NCBI GenBank assembly: GCA_946480915.1
Contig: CAMLLO010000003.1
Span: forward strand, 62,001 to 126,000
Length of the DNA: 64,000 nucleotides
Origin: an uncultured Sphingobacteriaceae bacterium
GTDB taxonomy: Bacteria > Bacteroidota > Bacteroidia > Sphingobacteriales > Sphingobacteriaceae
Direction of reading: 5' to 3'
The notes under the pieces were generated by a model. It ran no database searches. It was not told the DNA's origin and saw nothing but the letters and a program-made list of their open reading frames with translations. Position numbers and translations under genes: made by a program. This document shows positions 19,401 through 28,075 of this stretch, one piece after another. Positions within the stretch are counted from its first letter, which is position 1. The number at the start of each line of letters is the position of its first letter.

Positions 19401-19780
19401 TGTATAATTTCGATAATCAAAGTACGATTGTTTTAAGAAGATGGAGAAATCCTGGCGATGAAACTGATGTTCCAAGGGCCTTATATAATGCCGGATACAA
19501 CTGGTTAGGATCAGACAGATATGTGTCAGATGCATCTTTTATAAGGCTGAGGTCTGTTACAGCCCGGTACAATCTTAATAAAGCTTTAACAAACCGGTTG
19601 AAAGTTAAGAATGCAAGCATTTTTGTTACAGGGGAGAACCTGGCAACATGGACAAAATATAAAGGGGTGAATCCTGATGTATCGCTTCGTGGAGACAATA
19701 GTCCTTTCAAATATGCCGTAGATGACGCAATGACACCGCCGTCAAAAAATATTTTGATGGGCTTATCTGTTGGATTTTAA
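16490..19780 (+). CDS. SusC-type TonB-dependent transporter, module A pair 1
   Basis: Outer-membrane importer of 1096 residues. Signal peptide ends near VSA-Q (residue 25). A carboxypeptidase-D-like domain covers about 30-108 (RGTVIDAKDKLAVIGASV). The TonB box is a variant, ESVVVTGSR (115-123), followed by an unusual insert NNGTGLNIESRNST before the plug (LEELSAASIDQALQGRMPGVD, SIRIRGTSSINGSSQPLIVLDG). Near the C-terminus it has a calcium-loop-like DINHDGNINEDDIVYLGNG, common in SusC. It ends NILMGLSVGF. It closely resembles the SusC at 35910-39179, including the insert, showing that the two modules arose by duplication. Its SusD starts 17 bp downstream. Confidence 0.95.
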   Translation: MKIFFKILWCLVFLSALFNLSDVSAQGTQRIVIRGTVIDAKDKLAVIGASVVELDKDRRIIRGVTTDIDGNFALPVSDPKNTLQVSYLGYKTYSQPINGRTTINVSLSSTSNELESVVVTGSRPVNNGTGLNIESRNSTMATTTINAKDLEELSAASIDQALQGRMPGVDIGATSGDPGAGMSIRIRGTSSINGSSQPLIVLDGMPYETEIPSDFNFGTADEQGYAQLLNIAPTDIRDITVLKDAASTAVWGARAANGVLVINTKRGVVSKPTFAYNLRGTLSRQPENIPLLSGDQFSNLIPEAINNVGKLPLNIAGNQEFLYDPMTPLAYYNYNNNSDWVGAITQLGYTQDHNISMQGGGDKARYYASFGYLNSTGTTVGTDLNRITTKINLDYNVSNRIRFRSDFTYTNVRNSLNYSGSLRGIAYKKMPNMAINRYDEYGNETPNYFSPASNIQGYYRGLNSRGDIQGTLNPLAMAEEASSRLYGERITPKFNLQYDILPKILLSTFDLQFDINNTKSKRFLPQTATGRPATETTVNRADDNDGDAFAVDTKLNFIFTPEIGEKHSLQTLLSFQTNDNKGLSQNITTSNTASSFLQDPSNQGRTQNGDLVLKSTFGQQRSFGVVLTNQYSLSDKYIINVGARLDGNSRFGANNRYGIFPSLSTRWRLSGEPFMKKFSWIDDLSLRASYGQSGQQPRYNYTFYNTYNPVNTTYLGLSGVVPGNIGLDNLKWQTNIGRNVGLNFWTFKNRFKVDVELYSNRVKDLFFDDLQIPNYTGYTKLSVNIGSMINKGFEIGINTIPYRAKNLTVGFDFNLAQNLNVVEKVSEYYPRNDGKVIGNGVYRSYLQEGNPFGSFYGFKYKGVYKDLDQTVAKDSNGEQIIGPNGQIVYMRYGYPTTDYTFQPGDAIYEDINHDGNINEDDIVYLGNGNAKVTGGFGPSVTFKGNLKLQAFFNFKYGYELINQTLMNTTNMYNFDNQSTIVLRRWRNPGDETDVPRALYNAGYNWLGSDRYVSDASFIRLRSVTARYNLNKALTNRLKVKNASIFVTGENLATWTKYKGVNPDVSLRGDNSPFKYAVDDAMTPPSKNILMGLSVGF

Positions 19781-19796
19781 ATAAAAATTAGAGAAA

Positions 19797-21284
19797 ATGA
19801 TTAAGAATTTAAAATATACACTTCTAATAGTAGTATTAACTCTAACAGCGTCCTCTTGTAACAAGTGGTTAGAATTAAAGCCTCAGGACGGAATAGTAAG
19901 AGAAGATTTCTGGAAGACCAAAGAGCAGTTACAATCTGCAGTAATAGGGTGTTACACAGCATTGCTGAATCCAACTTTAGTTCAAAATATGTTCATCTGG
20001 GGCGAATTAAGAGCCGATATGGTAACCACACATGGTTCCAGCTCGTTTGCCAACGCTAATGAGGTAGATTTTAATGATGCTGAAATTTTGTCTACCAACC
20101 CTCTGGTAAATTGGTCGAATCTTTATACTGTAATAAATTATTGTAATACAGTAATCGATTATGGCCCGGGGGTAAAGGAAAATGATGAAACTCTAACCGA
20201 GCAGAAGTTGAATGCCTATTTAGCAGAGGCAAAAGCTATCAGAGCATGGATGTACTTTTACCTTCTTAGAACCTGGGGTGAAGTGCCGTTGCAGTTAAAA
20301 GCCAGTTCGAGTGATTCCAGAATAGAGCAATTGCCTAAAAGCTCTCAGGAGGAGATCTATAATCAAATCGTTGAAGATTTGAACTTTGCCGCAGTTAATG
20401 CGGTAAGCACTTTTGGAGATAGAAATTCTGATAAGGGAAGAATTACCCGATATTCTGTTTATGCGCTACAGGCTGATGTTTATCTATGGATGAATAAGTA
20501 TGAGGAATGTATAGCGGCTTGCGAGAAAATACGTACATCGAATCGTTTTGGCTTAATAAGGGATGCTTCACAGTACTATAATAGCGTGTTTGTACAGGGA
20601 AACTCCAATGAGGGAATTTTTGAGATTCAATTCGACAGTCAGGCTCTAAACCCCTGGTTCAATAGTCTGGCGAGCTCTGGTTTGAAATTTAAGGCATCAG
20701 AAATTGTACCGGAATTATATGGTTTCAACCCGGATCCAAGCAGTTTTGAGAGAGATATAAGGGGCGAAAATGCAGCTTATCGTGCTGACTTAATTATTTG
20801 GAAGCATGTTGGAACAAGCGATATCGCTACAACAGTTACTGCAACAACTTCTGTCCGAAATTGGATTGTTTACCGATATGCAGACATCGAGTTAATGGAG
20901 GCAGAAGCTTTGGTTTGGAGTGACAGACCTAATAAATTAGCTGACGCACTGACTCTCATCAACGACGTGAGGGGAAGAGCCCGGGCTTTGATAACAACAG
21001 AGGAAGGTCCAACCGACGCCCAGGGGATGTCTGACTATATTCTGAGAGAAAGAGCTCGCGAATTTGCCTTTGAAGGAAAGAGGTGGTACGATTTATTGCG
21101 CCATAGTAAACGTGAGGGCCGTACCGAGTTAATTATCGATGCAGTTTCTAAAGTGGCAGTGTTAGACAAACAGCAGTCCATTATAAATAAATTAAAAGAT
21201 CCGAGAAGTCATTATTTACCAATAGCCTTTTCTGAATTACAGGCGGATAAACTGCTGGTACAAAACCCATTCTATAAAAACTAA
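19797..21284 (+). CDS. SusD/RagB-family lipoprotein, module A pair 1
   Basis: Surface lipoprotein partner of the preceding SusC. Cys21 of the lipobox (TASSC-NKWLELKPQDGI) starts the mature protein. Hallmarks are AEAKAIRAWMYFYLLRTWG followed by EVPLQL, the tetratricopeptide-like segment YALQADVYLWMNKYEECI, YADIELMEAEALVW, REFAFEGKRWYDLLR, and the end SHYLPIAFSELQADKLLVQNPFY. At 495 residues it has the usual SusD size. The paralogue in module B is 39203-40738. Confidence 0.95.
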   Translation: MIKNLKYTLLIVVLTLTASSCNKWLELKPQDGIVREDFWKTKEQLQSAVIGCYTALLNPTLVQNMFIWGELRADMVTTHGSSSFANANEVDFNDAEILSTNPLVNWSNLYTVINYCNTVIDYGPGVKENDETLTEQKLNAYLAEAKAIRAWMYFYLLRTWGEVPLQLKASSSDSRIEQLPKSSQEEIYNQIVEDLNFAAVNAVSTFGDRNSDKGRITRYSVYALQADVYLWMNKYEECIAACEKIRTSNRFGLIRDASQYYNSVFVQGNSNEGIFEIQFDSQALNPWFNSLASSGLKFKASEIVPELYGFNPDPSSFERDIRGENAAYRADLIIWKHVGTSDIATTVTATTSVRNWIVYRYADIELMEAEALVWSDRPNKLADALTLINDVRGRARALITTEEGPTDAQGMSDYILRERAREFAFEGKRWYDLLRHSKREGRTELIIDAVSKVAVLDKQQSIINKLKDPRSHYLPIAFSELQADKLLVQNPFYKN

Positions 21285-21293
21285 TCTAAGGAT

Positions 21294-23150
21294 ATGAAGA
21301 GAATTATAAAGCCCTGGTGGATTTCAATTCAGGTAGTTGCGATCCTGTTATTAATTATTAGCATTTCGGGATGTAAAAAGGAAGCCATCGTGGCTAAAAC
21401 AAGTGATAACGTAAATATTACCACGTACCTTGAGAAGTATCCCGATCAGTTTTCTGAATTCAGAAAAATCCTTGAGATTACTAAGACAGCGGGATTTTTG
21501 CAGGCATACGGAAACTACACGATGTTTTTGCCCACAAATGATGGAGTAAAAGCTTATCTCCAAGATATCGGCAAGAACTCTGTCGAAGAAGTTAATGTGG
21601 AAGATCTTAAAAATGTAGTTAAGTTTCATTTATTGGAAGATACAATACCATCCACCAGCTTCGGCGACGGCAAATTGGATGCAGTTACCATGTATGGTCA
21701 ATTTTTGATTACAGGGGTGCAAAATGTAGGAGGAGTGTCGTCAGTTACGATTAACAGGCAGGCAAATATTGAAAAGGCAAACATCCGGGTAGGAAACGGT
21801 TACATTCATGTAATTGATAATGTTTTACGTCCGGAGAAATTCACACTTGGATTTTTGCTCGAATCAATGCCCGAAAAATATTCAATATTTACAGAGGCCC
21901 TTAAGAAAACCGGTTTATTCGACAGCTTAAATATAGCTCCTGCTGCCAATCCAGATCCGACCCGCAAGTATTTGACTGTTCTGGCAGAAACAAATGATGT
22001 CTTAAACGCTGCTGGTTTTCAAAAATGGGAGGATTTAAGAGATCGTTACACTTCTGGTAATTCTGATCTTACGAAGGCAGGAAATGGTTTCCATGCATAC
22101 ATGGCATATCATATACTTAATGGTGCAAAATATCTGGCAGATCTGGCTTCAGCAACTCCGATAGCTCACAAAACTCTTGCTCTCCCTGAAATTATAACCT
22201 CAGAGCTGAAAGGTGGAGATATTATCTTAAATGAACTAATATTTAATTTCCAATTTGAGCCAGGTACTCGACTGGTGCGTGAAACGAGCGATCGTTCAGC
22301 GTTTAACGGGGTAATACATACAACTGGTTTGTATACCTATACAAAAACCTATAAAGACGCTACAGATGCATCGATTACTGTTAGCGGAACAACAACAGGT
22401 CAGTTTGCAATTAAACCGAGAGTTCCGTTCCCGGTCTACTGGGACGTGGCTGATTTTCCGGAAATAAGAAAGCTCACCAACTCATTCAGGACTGTAGGCG
22501 GACCTTCCGTTGCTTTCAATAAAGCAAGTTCCACTGCACCAGCTCCTATAGCAGGTTGGAACTGGTTTAAGCAAACTTTTGGTGTTACTTATATAAACGA
22601 TGGAAAATTTGTCAATAAGGATTATTTGAACATGGTACTAGGGGTAAGCAGCCGAAATGACTGGATGGAGTTAAAGACTCCTTTAATCGTACGTGGTCGT
22701 TATAACATCTGGATCTGTTACGAAAGAAGAAGGCAGTCAAGCACTGAATGGCCGAATAACGTCGGAACCACAATGAGGGTAAGCATCGATGGTGGTCCAA
22801 TGACAACTATACCTCTGCATTTTGCCGAGCCGGCACCAGCGGGGTCAACCGTAGAACTTGAAAATTTAGGCTGGAAGTATTATACATCAACAGGAAATCC
22901 TGCGAATCCTTTCACAAAACAGCCTCAATCCGGATCTCTTGGAAATCTGCTATTGTCTAAAAAAGTAGGAGCGTTGGATATTACAACCACAGGAACGCAT
23001 ACGATCAGACTTACTGCTGTTCTTGGAAGTCAGAGTACAAATAATCTGGACATGATCCATTTCATTCCGGTTGACTGGCCGTCACAAATATTGCCTCGTT
23101 TCAAAACAGACGGTTCACTCGACTATACAGATTATCCTGGTACGCATTAA
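21294..23150 (+). CDS. FAS1-domain lipoprotein, module A gene 4
   Basis: Probable outer-membrane lipoprotein with Cys27 (SISGC-KKEAIVAK). Two FAS1 domains in the first half: about 43-187 (YTMFLPTNDGVKAYL, GYIHVIDNVLRPE) and about 190-345 (SIFTEALKKTGLFDSL, NGVIHTTGLY). The second half, about 360-618, is not FAS1. It looks like a beta-sandwich with strand-rich segments (LIVRGRYNIWICYERRR, MRVSIDGGPM, GTHTIRLTAV, NLDMIHFIP) and resembles a carbohydrate-binding module in outline, but I cannot name a family. It follows SusD after 9 bp. The paralogue is 40761-42476. Ligand binding beside SusC/SusD is inferred. Confidence 0.82.
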   Translation: MKRIIKPWWISIQVVAILLLIISISGCKKEAIVAKTSDNVNITTYLEKYPDQFSEFRKILEITKTAGFLQAYGNYTMFLPTNDGVKAYLQDIGKNSVEEVNVEDLKNVVKFHLLEDTIPSTSFGDGKLDAVTMYGQFLITGVQNVGGVSSVTINRQANIEKANIRVGNGYIHVIDNVLRPEKFTLGFLLESMPEKYSIFTEALKKTGLFDSLNIAPAANPDPTRKYLTVLAETNDVLNAAGFQKWEDLRDRYTSGNSDLTKAGNGFHAYMAYHILNGAKYLADLASATPIAHKTLALPEIITSELKGGDIILNELIFNFQFEPGTRLVRETSDRSAFNGVIHTTGLYTYTKTYKDATDASITVSGTTTGQFAIKPRVPFPVYWDVADFPEIRKLTNSFRTVGGPSVAFNKASSTAPAPIAGWNWFKQTFGVTYINDGKFVNKDYLNMVLGVSSRNDWMELKTPLIVRGRYNIWICYERRRQSSTEWPNNVGTTMRVSIDGGPMTTIPLHFAEPAPAGSTVELENLGWKYYTSTGNPANPFTKQPQSGSLGNLLLSKKVGALDITTTGTHTIRLTAVLGSQSTNNLDMIHFIPVDWPSQILPRFKTDGSLDYTDYPGTH

Positions 23151-23161
23151 ATATATTAAAT

Positions 23162-23183
23162 CCCTGTAGCCCAAGCTACAGGG
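23162..23183 (+). other. Intra-operon hairpin between FAS1 genes, module A
   Basis: CCCTGTAGC (23162-23170), 4-nt loop, complement 23175-23183, with no T-run. A longer hairpin sharing CCCTGT lies at the same position in module B. It is probably an mRNA processing, stability or attenuation element and not a full terminator, because the operon continues. Confidence 0.6.
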
Positions 23184-23207
23184 TTACATTATAACTAATT
23201 GAAGATA

Positions 23208-24815
23208 ATGAACTTAAAAAGAAACGTATATATGGTTTTGGCTTGCATGGCGGTAATATTTGCGGGCTGCTCAAAAAAGTGGGATGAGCACAATGAAGTA
23301 ACCAACCCGATCTTAAACCAGAAGCTATTAGACAAAATAAACTCAGACCCCGAACTCAGTAAATTCAGCGAGTATCTGGCGTCAACAGGTTACGACAGTG
23401 TTTTGGCCAGCTCTAAAACATTTACAGTTTGGGCGCCTACAAATGCCGCATTGCAGGCCGTTGATCCAACTTTGTTAGATACTGAGGCCGAGTTAAAGTT
23501 ATTCGTGGGAAATCATCTTGCGACTCAAACCTATCTTACAGCATCGACCCTGCCTACCTTTATTCGTGTAAAAACCTTAAATGGTAAGAATGTAACGTTC
23601 TCAGAAAACGCTGTCGATGGCTCGCCCCTGGCAACTAAAGATTTTTATGTGGGAAACGGGGTGTTACATACCATAAGCACCGCAATTATCCCAAAAGTTA
23701 GTGCCTGGGAATATTTGATGTCAACCAGCACTATCCAAAAGGACGAACTTGTTAAATTGAACTTTACCTTCTTTGACCCTACAAAAGCTGAAGAAATAGG
23801 AGTTGACGCTAACGGAGTCACTCTTTATAAACCGGGAACGGGTTACTTTACTAGAAACTCTTATTTGAACCGAGCTAATATAAGCAATGAAGATTCACTG
23901 TATACTTATATTGTTTTAACTGATGCTGCATTCCAGGCAGAGAGAGCTAAGCTAAATAAATATTATCAACTTGGAATAGATCCTATCACAGGTTATGATA
24001 GCACCGCAGTTTTGACAAACCAAAGTATCATAAAAGATTTGGCTTTTAAAGGGATTTTAGATAAAGAAAACTTCCCTGCATCAGCCTACTCTGTAGGAGA
24101 CAGCGTTAGATTCCACCTTCATAAGTCGGCGATAGTAGAGACCAGACAAGTGAGTAACGGGGTCGTTTACGTCATGAATAGTATTAACTATGATTTAATG
24201 GGCGCCGGCGGAACATATGATCCTTATACTAAAATCAAACCGGTTGTGATTCAGGGAGAAAGTGCCAATAACAGTACTGATTTTCTCTCAGTTAAAACCA
24301 ATACGCGCCCGGTAAGAAGAGATTTGGATGGAAAATTATTTACGCAAATCCAGGTGGAGAATCATGGTACTAGCGCTTATTGGGCCCGTTACAAGCCGAC
24401 GGCGGTAAATTCAGTTAAATACAAGGTGGTTTGGAGGGTTGTAAGACAAACAAACCTTGTGCCTGCTAATGCCGCAACAGCTCCAACTGGCAACGACCTG
24501 GTATATTTCCCTATGAGGGTTGCGTTTAAAACGTCGGCTCTAACTACCGGATTTGCTTATATACCCAAACCAGGAGTCGTACCGGTGCTAAATAGTAATG
24601 GCACCCAGGCTACTGATGCAGCAGGTAAATATATGTTCGCCCCTGACTATGAAGAAAGGACCTTGGGAGAGTACACTGTCGATAAATATTATTCAAGCAG
24701 CTTGAAATTTGGGGGTAATAGCAGATTGCCAATCTACCTGGTTGGAAATACATCAACCGGCAACGGTACAAATACACTTTTGCTTGATTATATTAAGTTA
24801 ATCCCTATTCAATAA
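23208..24815 (+). CDS. FAS1-domain lipoprotein, module A gene 5
   Basis: Probable surface lipoprotein, 535 residues from ATG 23208. A TTG three codons upstream (23199) is possible but less likely, since the module B paralogue starts at the equivalent of the ATG. Lipobox Cys21 (IFAGC-SKKWDEHNEV) shares the KKWDE motif with the other FAS1 proteins. A clear FAS1 domain covers about 32-165 (FTVWAPTNAAL, NGVLHTISTAIIP). A second, diverged one runs to about 325 (YTYIVLTDAAF, NGVVYVMNSINYD). The remainder is a strand-rich C-terminal domain (VKYKVVWRVVRQ, LLLDYIKLIPIQ) similar in style to that of the preceding protein. SusC follows after 28 bp. Confidence 0.8.
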   Translation: MNLKRNVYMVLACMAVIFAGCSKKWDEHNEVTNPILNQKLLDKINSDPELSKFSEYLASTGYDSVLASSKTFTVWAPTNAALQAVDPTLLDTEAELKLFVGNHLATQTYLTASTLPTFIRVKTLNGKNVTFSENAVDGSPLATKDFYVGNGVLHTISTAIIPKVSAWEYLMSTSTIQKDELVKLNFTFFDPTKAEEIGVDANGVTLYKPGTGYFTRNSYLNRANISNEDSLYTYIVLTDAAFQAERAKLNKYYQLGIDPITGYDSTAVLTNQSIIKDLAFKGILDKENFPASAYSVGDSVRFHLHKSAIVETRQVSNGVVYVMNSINYDLMGAGGTYDPYTKIKPVVIQGESANNSTDFLSVKTNTRPVRRDLDGKLFTQIQVENHGTSAYWARYKPTAVNSVKYKVVWRVVRQTNLVPANAATAPTGNDLVYFPMRVAFKTSALTTGFAYIPKPGVVPVLNSNGTQATDAAGKYMFAPDYEERTLGEYTVDKYYSSSLKFGGNSRLPIYLVGNTSTGNGTNTLLLDYIKLIPIQ

Positions 24816-24843
24816 GAAATAACCGATTCATAAAACTTGAATT

Positions 24844-27800
24844 ATGCACATATTTACAAAAACGGTGAAAAGAATTTTCTTGCCATGCTTAATTATTGGA
24901 ATTGCTTCAAATCAAATAAATGCGAGACAACAAGATTCAGTATCAACTACTGTTCAGGATTCTTTAAATAAAAAAACTAGTAATAGCCGGTTACAAGTTT
25001 CGGGCGTGATTAAGGACGCCGCAAGTGGAAAAGGACTTGATGGAATAAACGTGGCTCTTCCTGGTTATTCAGCATCCATAACCAATGCTAGCGGTGAGTT
25101 TAAGCTCTCAATTCCGGATTATCATGTTACTTTGTTGGTTTCTGCTCCGGGATTTCATACGAAGGAAATAGCACTAAAAGGACGGAAAAGAGTGTCCACC
25201 GACCTATATGAGGAGGATTTTACCTCTGCATACGATGAGGTTCGTATGCCATATGAGCAAAAATTATACAGCCATTCAACCGCAGGCATTAAATCTCTTG
25301 GTGTGAGTGATAACTGGCAACGCTCGGGCGAGAGCGTAGATACTTACCTTCAGGGGAAAGTGGCCGGGCTAAATGCGATAAGACGTTCGGGAAGCTATGG
25401 TTCGGGTTCAAATATTCTGATTCGGGGATATAATTCTTTATACACAACAAATCAGCCCCTCTATATTGTGGACGGTATTTATTACGACAATACCAATTTT
25501 GGCACATCACTAATTGCCGGCCATGTTGACAATCCTTTAACCAATATCGACTTAAAAGATATCGATAACATCACAGTTATCAAGGATGGAACAGCTTCAA
25601 GTTATGGTACAAAAGCAGCTAACGGAGTGGTTATCATCACAACCGCCAGGGCAAAAGAACAAGCTACAAAAATCGATTTCGCAGCTTATGGTGGATATAA
25701 TGTAAAGCCATCAGGAGTGCCGGTAATGGATGCCGGGCAATATCGTTCCTATTTGACTGATGCCCTTGCATCGGTGTATCCGCAGTCATATATTCAGTCT
25801 CAACCTTATATGAACGACGATTCAAACCCGGCTACGAATCCTAATTTTTTTCGTTATCATAACAACGTCAACTGGCAGGACCAAGTGACGAGTAATAGTT
25901 ATAATCAGAACTATTATATGAAAGTAACGGGCGGTGACAATATTGCAACTTATGGACTGGCAGTTGGCTATTTAAATAATAAGGGTGTTACTAATAATAC
26001 CGATCTACAGCGTTACCAAACGAGGTTTAATGCTGATTTGCGTCTTTCAGAAAAGTTTAAAGCTAACGCTAACTTATCCTACATTTCTAATGAACAGAAT
26101 TTGAAGGATCAGGGACTTGCGTTTAATACCAATCCTCTCTACCTTGCTCTAACTAAAGCTCCATTTTTATCTACCAATGAAGTATCCGATGAGGGAGCTG
26201 TTTCCCCTAATTATGCCGCAGTAGATATTTTTGGTAAAAGTAATCCGGTTTCGGTTTCAGAAAAAATGTTAGGCGATCATAAGAACTATCGCTTTATGGG
26301 TTCTATGGCTTTTGGCTATGAATTTAGCAAAAAATTAAATCTTCAGGTGCTTGGAGGAGTGACGTTTAGTAAAGTACGTGAGAATATATTTATCCCGGAA
26401 AAAGGTGTTGTAGCAGATACACTAACAAAGGCGATTGCTGAAAACCGCTCAGGTACCAACACGGAACGTTTGTATTCTATATTTAATGATACTCGTTTAT
26501 CCTTTAACCAAACATTCAACAACATTCATAGCCTTTCAACAAATGTTGGATTCAGGTTTAATGATAGTAAAATGGAAACGGATTTAGGATTAGGATATAA
26601 CTCAGCAACCGATGAGTTCATCAGTGTTGGAAATGGCCAGGCTGCATTAAGGAAAATTAGTGGCCAAAATGGAAACTGGCGTTCACTCAATCTGTATGGA
26701 AATGCAGATTATGCTTTCAGAAAGAAATATTTTGCTTCCTTTAATATAGGTGTTGATAAATCATCAAGATTTGGAAAAGATGCACCTTCGTTCGCATTAA
26801 TGCCGTCCCTTTCTGCGGGGTGGTTGATCTCTTCTGAAGATTTCCTTGCCGAAAATAAATTTTTTGAACTTTTGAAATTAAGAGCAAGCTATGGATTAGT
26901 TGGTAATGACGATTTGGGAAACTATTCGTCAAGACAGTATTATGTCTCCCAAAATCTTCTTGGCTTTCAGGGATTAGTTCGGGGAAATGTACCTAACAGT
27001 TCTTTACAATGGGAAACTGTTGGGAAATTCAATGTCGGAGTAGATGCTTCTGTGCTTAAGGAAAGGCTAAGCTTAAGTTTTGATGTATTTAAAAATCATA
27101 CCTACGATATGCTAATACAGGAGCCGGTGCCAACTATTAGCGGGTTCGACTACACGCTTACCAATAATGGTGGTATGAAAAGTAGTGGTATTGAGCTTGG
27201 CATAAATGCCCGGGTTCTAAACAAGGCAGTGAAGCTAGATATGGGATTCAATATTGCAACATATCGAAATGAAATTACCAAAGTGCCTAATGACCGGATA
27301 CTAACAAATTATGCAGGTGCCACTATTCTTTCTCAAACGGGGTTGGCTGCTAACTTGTTTTATGGTTATAAAACTAATGGAGTATACTCTTCACAAGCAG
27401 AGGCATCAGCTTCAGGTTTGTTTAATAAGGATCTGGCTGGAAATATCGTTGCTGTACAAGCCGGAGATATGCGCTTTGTAAATACTTACGATAGTCCGGC
27501 CGACATTGCAAATAATATCCATGTAATTGACGAGAATGACCGGCAGGTAATTGGCAATCCAAATCCTGATTTTACAGGAATGTTTAATAGCTCATTATCC
27601 TGGAAAAGATTGTCAGCCGATATTATGTTCACATTTTCGAAGGGTAATGATATTTACAATTCTTTGCGCTCAAGTTTAGAATCAATGGACGGAATTGAAA
27701 ACCAGCTGCCTGCTGTGAATAACCGTTGGAGAGCTGACGGTCAGGTAACCAGTGTTCCAAGAGCTGTTATTGGCGACCCTACAGGGAACGCACGGTTTTC

Positions 27801-28053
27801 TGATCGTTGGATTGAAGATGGATCTTACTTGCGTTTAAGAGCTTTGTCTGTAAGTTATGATGTGCCAATGAAAGCACGGGCATTAAAGTATACCAAAGTG
27901 TATTTAACCGGAAATAACCTATTTACAGTCACAAAATATTTAGGGTACGATCCTGAATTTAGTGCTGGTGAACGGATATTTACCCAAGGTATTGATACCG
28001 GTTTAGAGCCTCAATTTAAGACCATTCAGCTTGGAGTCAGAGTTGGTCTATAG
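24844..28053 (+). CDS. Divergent SusC-type TonB-dependent transporter, module A pair 2
   Basis: Outer-membrane importer of 1069 residues. Signal region 1-28, a Ser/Thr/Gln-rich spacer, then a carboxypeptidase-D-like domain about 50-122 (SGVIKDAASGKGLDGINVALPG). The usual EVVVVGYG TonB box is missing; at that place the protein has SAYDEVRMPYEQK (128-140). The plug is otherwise intact (DTYLQGKVAGLNAIRRSG, ILIRGYNSLYTTNQPLYIVDG, VIKDGTASSYGTKAANGV), as is the barrel with DENDRQVIGNPNPDFTG and terminal IQLGVRVGL. The module B paralogue (44089-47295) has the same deviation, so it is not a sequencing error. SusD starts 22 bp downstream. Confidence 0.93.
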   Translation: MHIFTKTVKRIFLPCLIIGIASNQINARQQDSVSTTVQDSLNKKTSNSRLQVSGVIKDAASGKGLDGINVALPGYSASITNASGEFKLSIPDYHVTLLVSAPGFHTKEIALKGRKRVSTDLYEEDFTSAYDEVRMPYEQKLYSHSTAGIKSLGVSDNWQRSGESVDTYLQGKVAGLNAIRRSGSYGSGSNILIRGYNSLYTTNQPLYIVDGIYYDNTNFGTSLIAGHVDNPLTNIDLKDIDNITVIKDGTASSYGTKAANGVVIITTARAKEQATKIDFAAYGGYNVKPSGVPVMDAGQYRSYLTDALASVYPQSYIQSQPYMNDDSNPATNPNFFRYHNNVNWQDQVTSNSYNQNYYMKVTGGDNIATYGLAVGYLNNKGVTNNTDLQRYQTRFNADLRLSEKFKANANLSYISNEQNLKDQGLAFNTNPLYLALTKAPFLSTNEVSDEGAVSPNYAAVDIFGKSNPVSVSEKMLGDHKNYRFMGSMAFGYEFSKKLNLQVLGGVTFSKVRENIFIPEKGVVADTLTKAIAENRSGTNTERLYSIFNDTRLSFNQTFNNIHSLSTNVGFRFNDSKMETDLGLGYNSATDEFISVGNGQAALRKISGQNGNWRSLNLYGNADYAFRKKYFASFNIGVDKSSRFGKDAPSFALMPSLSAGWLISSEDFLAENKFFELLKLRASYGLVGNDDLGNYSSRQYYVSQNLLGFQGLVRGNVPNSSLQWETVGKFNVGVDASVLKERLSLSFDVFKNHTYDMLIQEPVPTISGFDYTLTNNGGMKSSGIELGINARVLNKAVKLDMGFNIATYRNEITKVPNDRILTNYAGATILSQTGLAANLFYGYKTNGVYSSQAEASASGLFNKDLAGNIVAVQAGDMRFVNTYDSPADIANNIHVIDENDRQVIGNPNPDFTGMFNSSLSWKRLSADIMFTFSKGNDIYNSLRSSLESMDGIENQLPAVNNRWRADGQVTSVPRAVIGDPTGNARFSDRWIEDGSYLRLRALSVSYDVPMKARALKYTKVYLTGNNLFTVTKYLGYDPEFSAGERIFTQGIDTGLEPQFKTIQLGVRVGL

Positions 28054-28075
28054 ATAAAATTTAAAAAGAACTTAT

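Noticed and set aside
23199..23207. TTG start for the third FAS1 protein of module A
   Set aside because: ATG 23208 gives the same kind of lipoprotein signal and matches the start of the module B paralogue.
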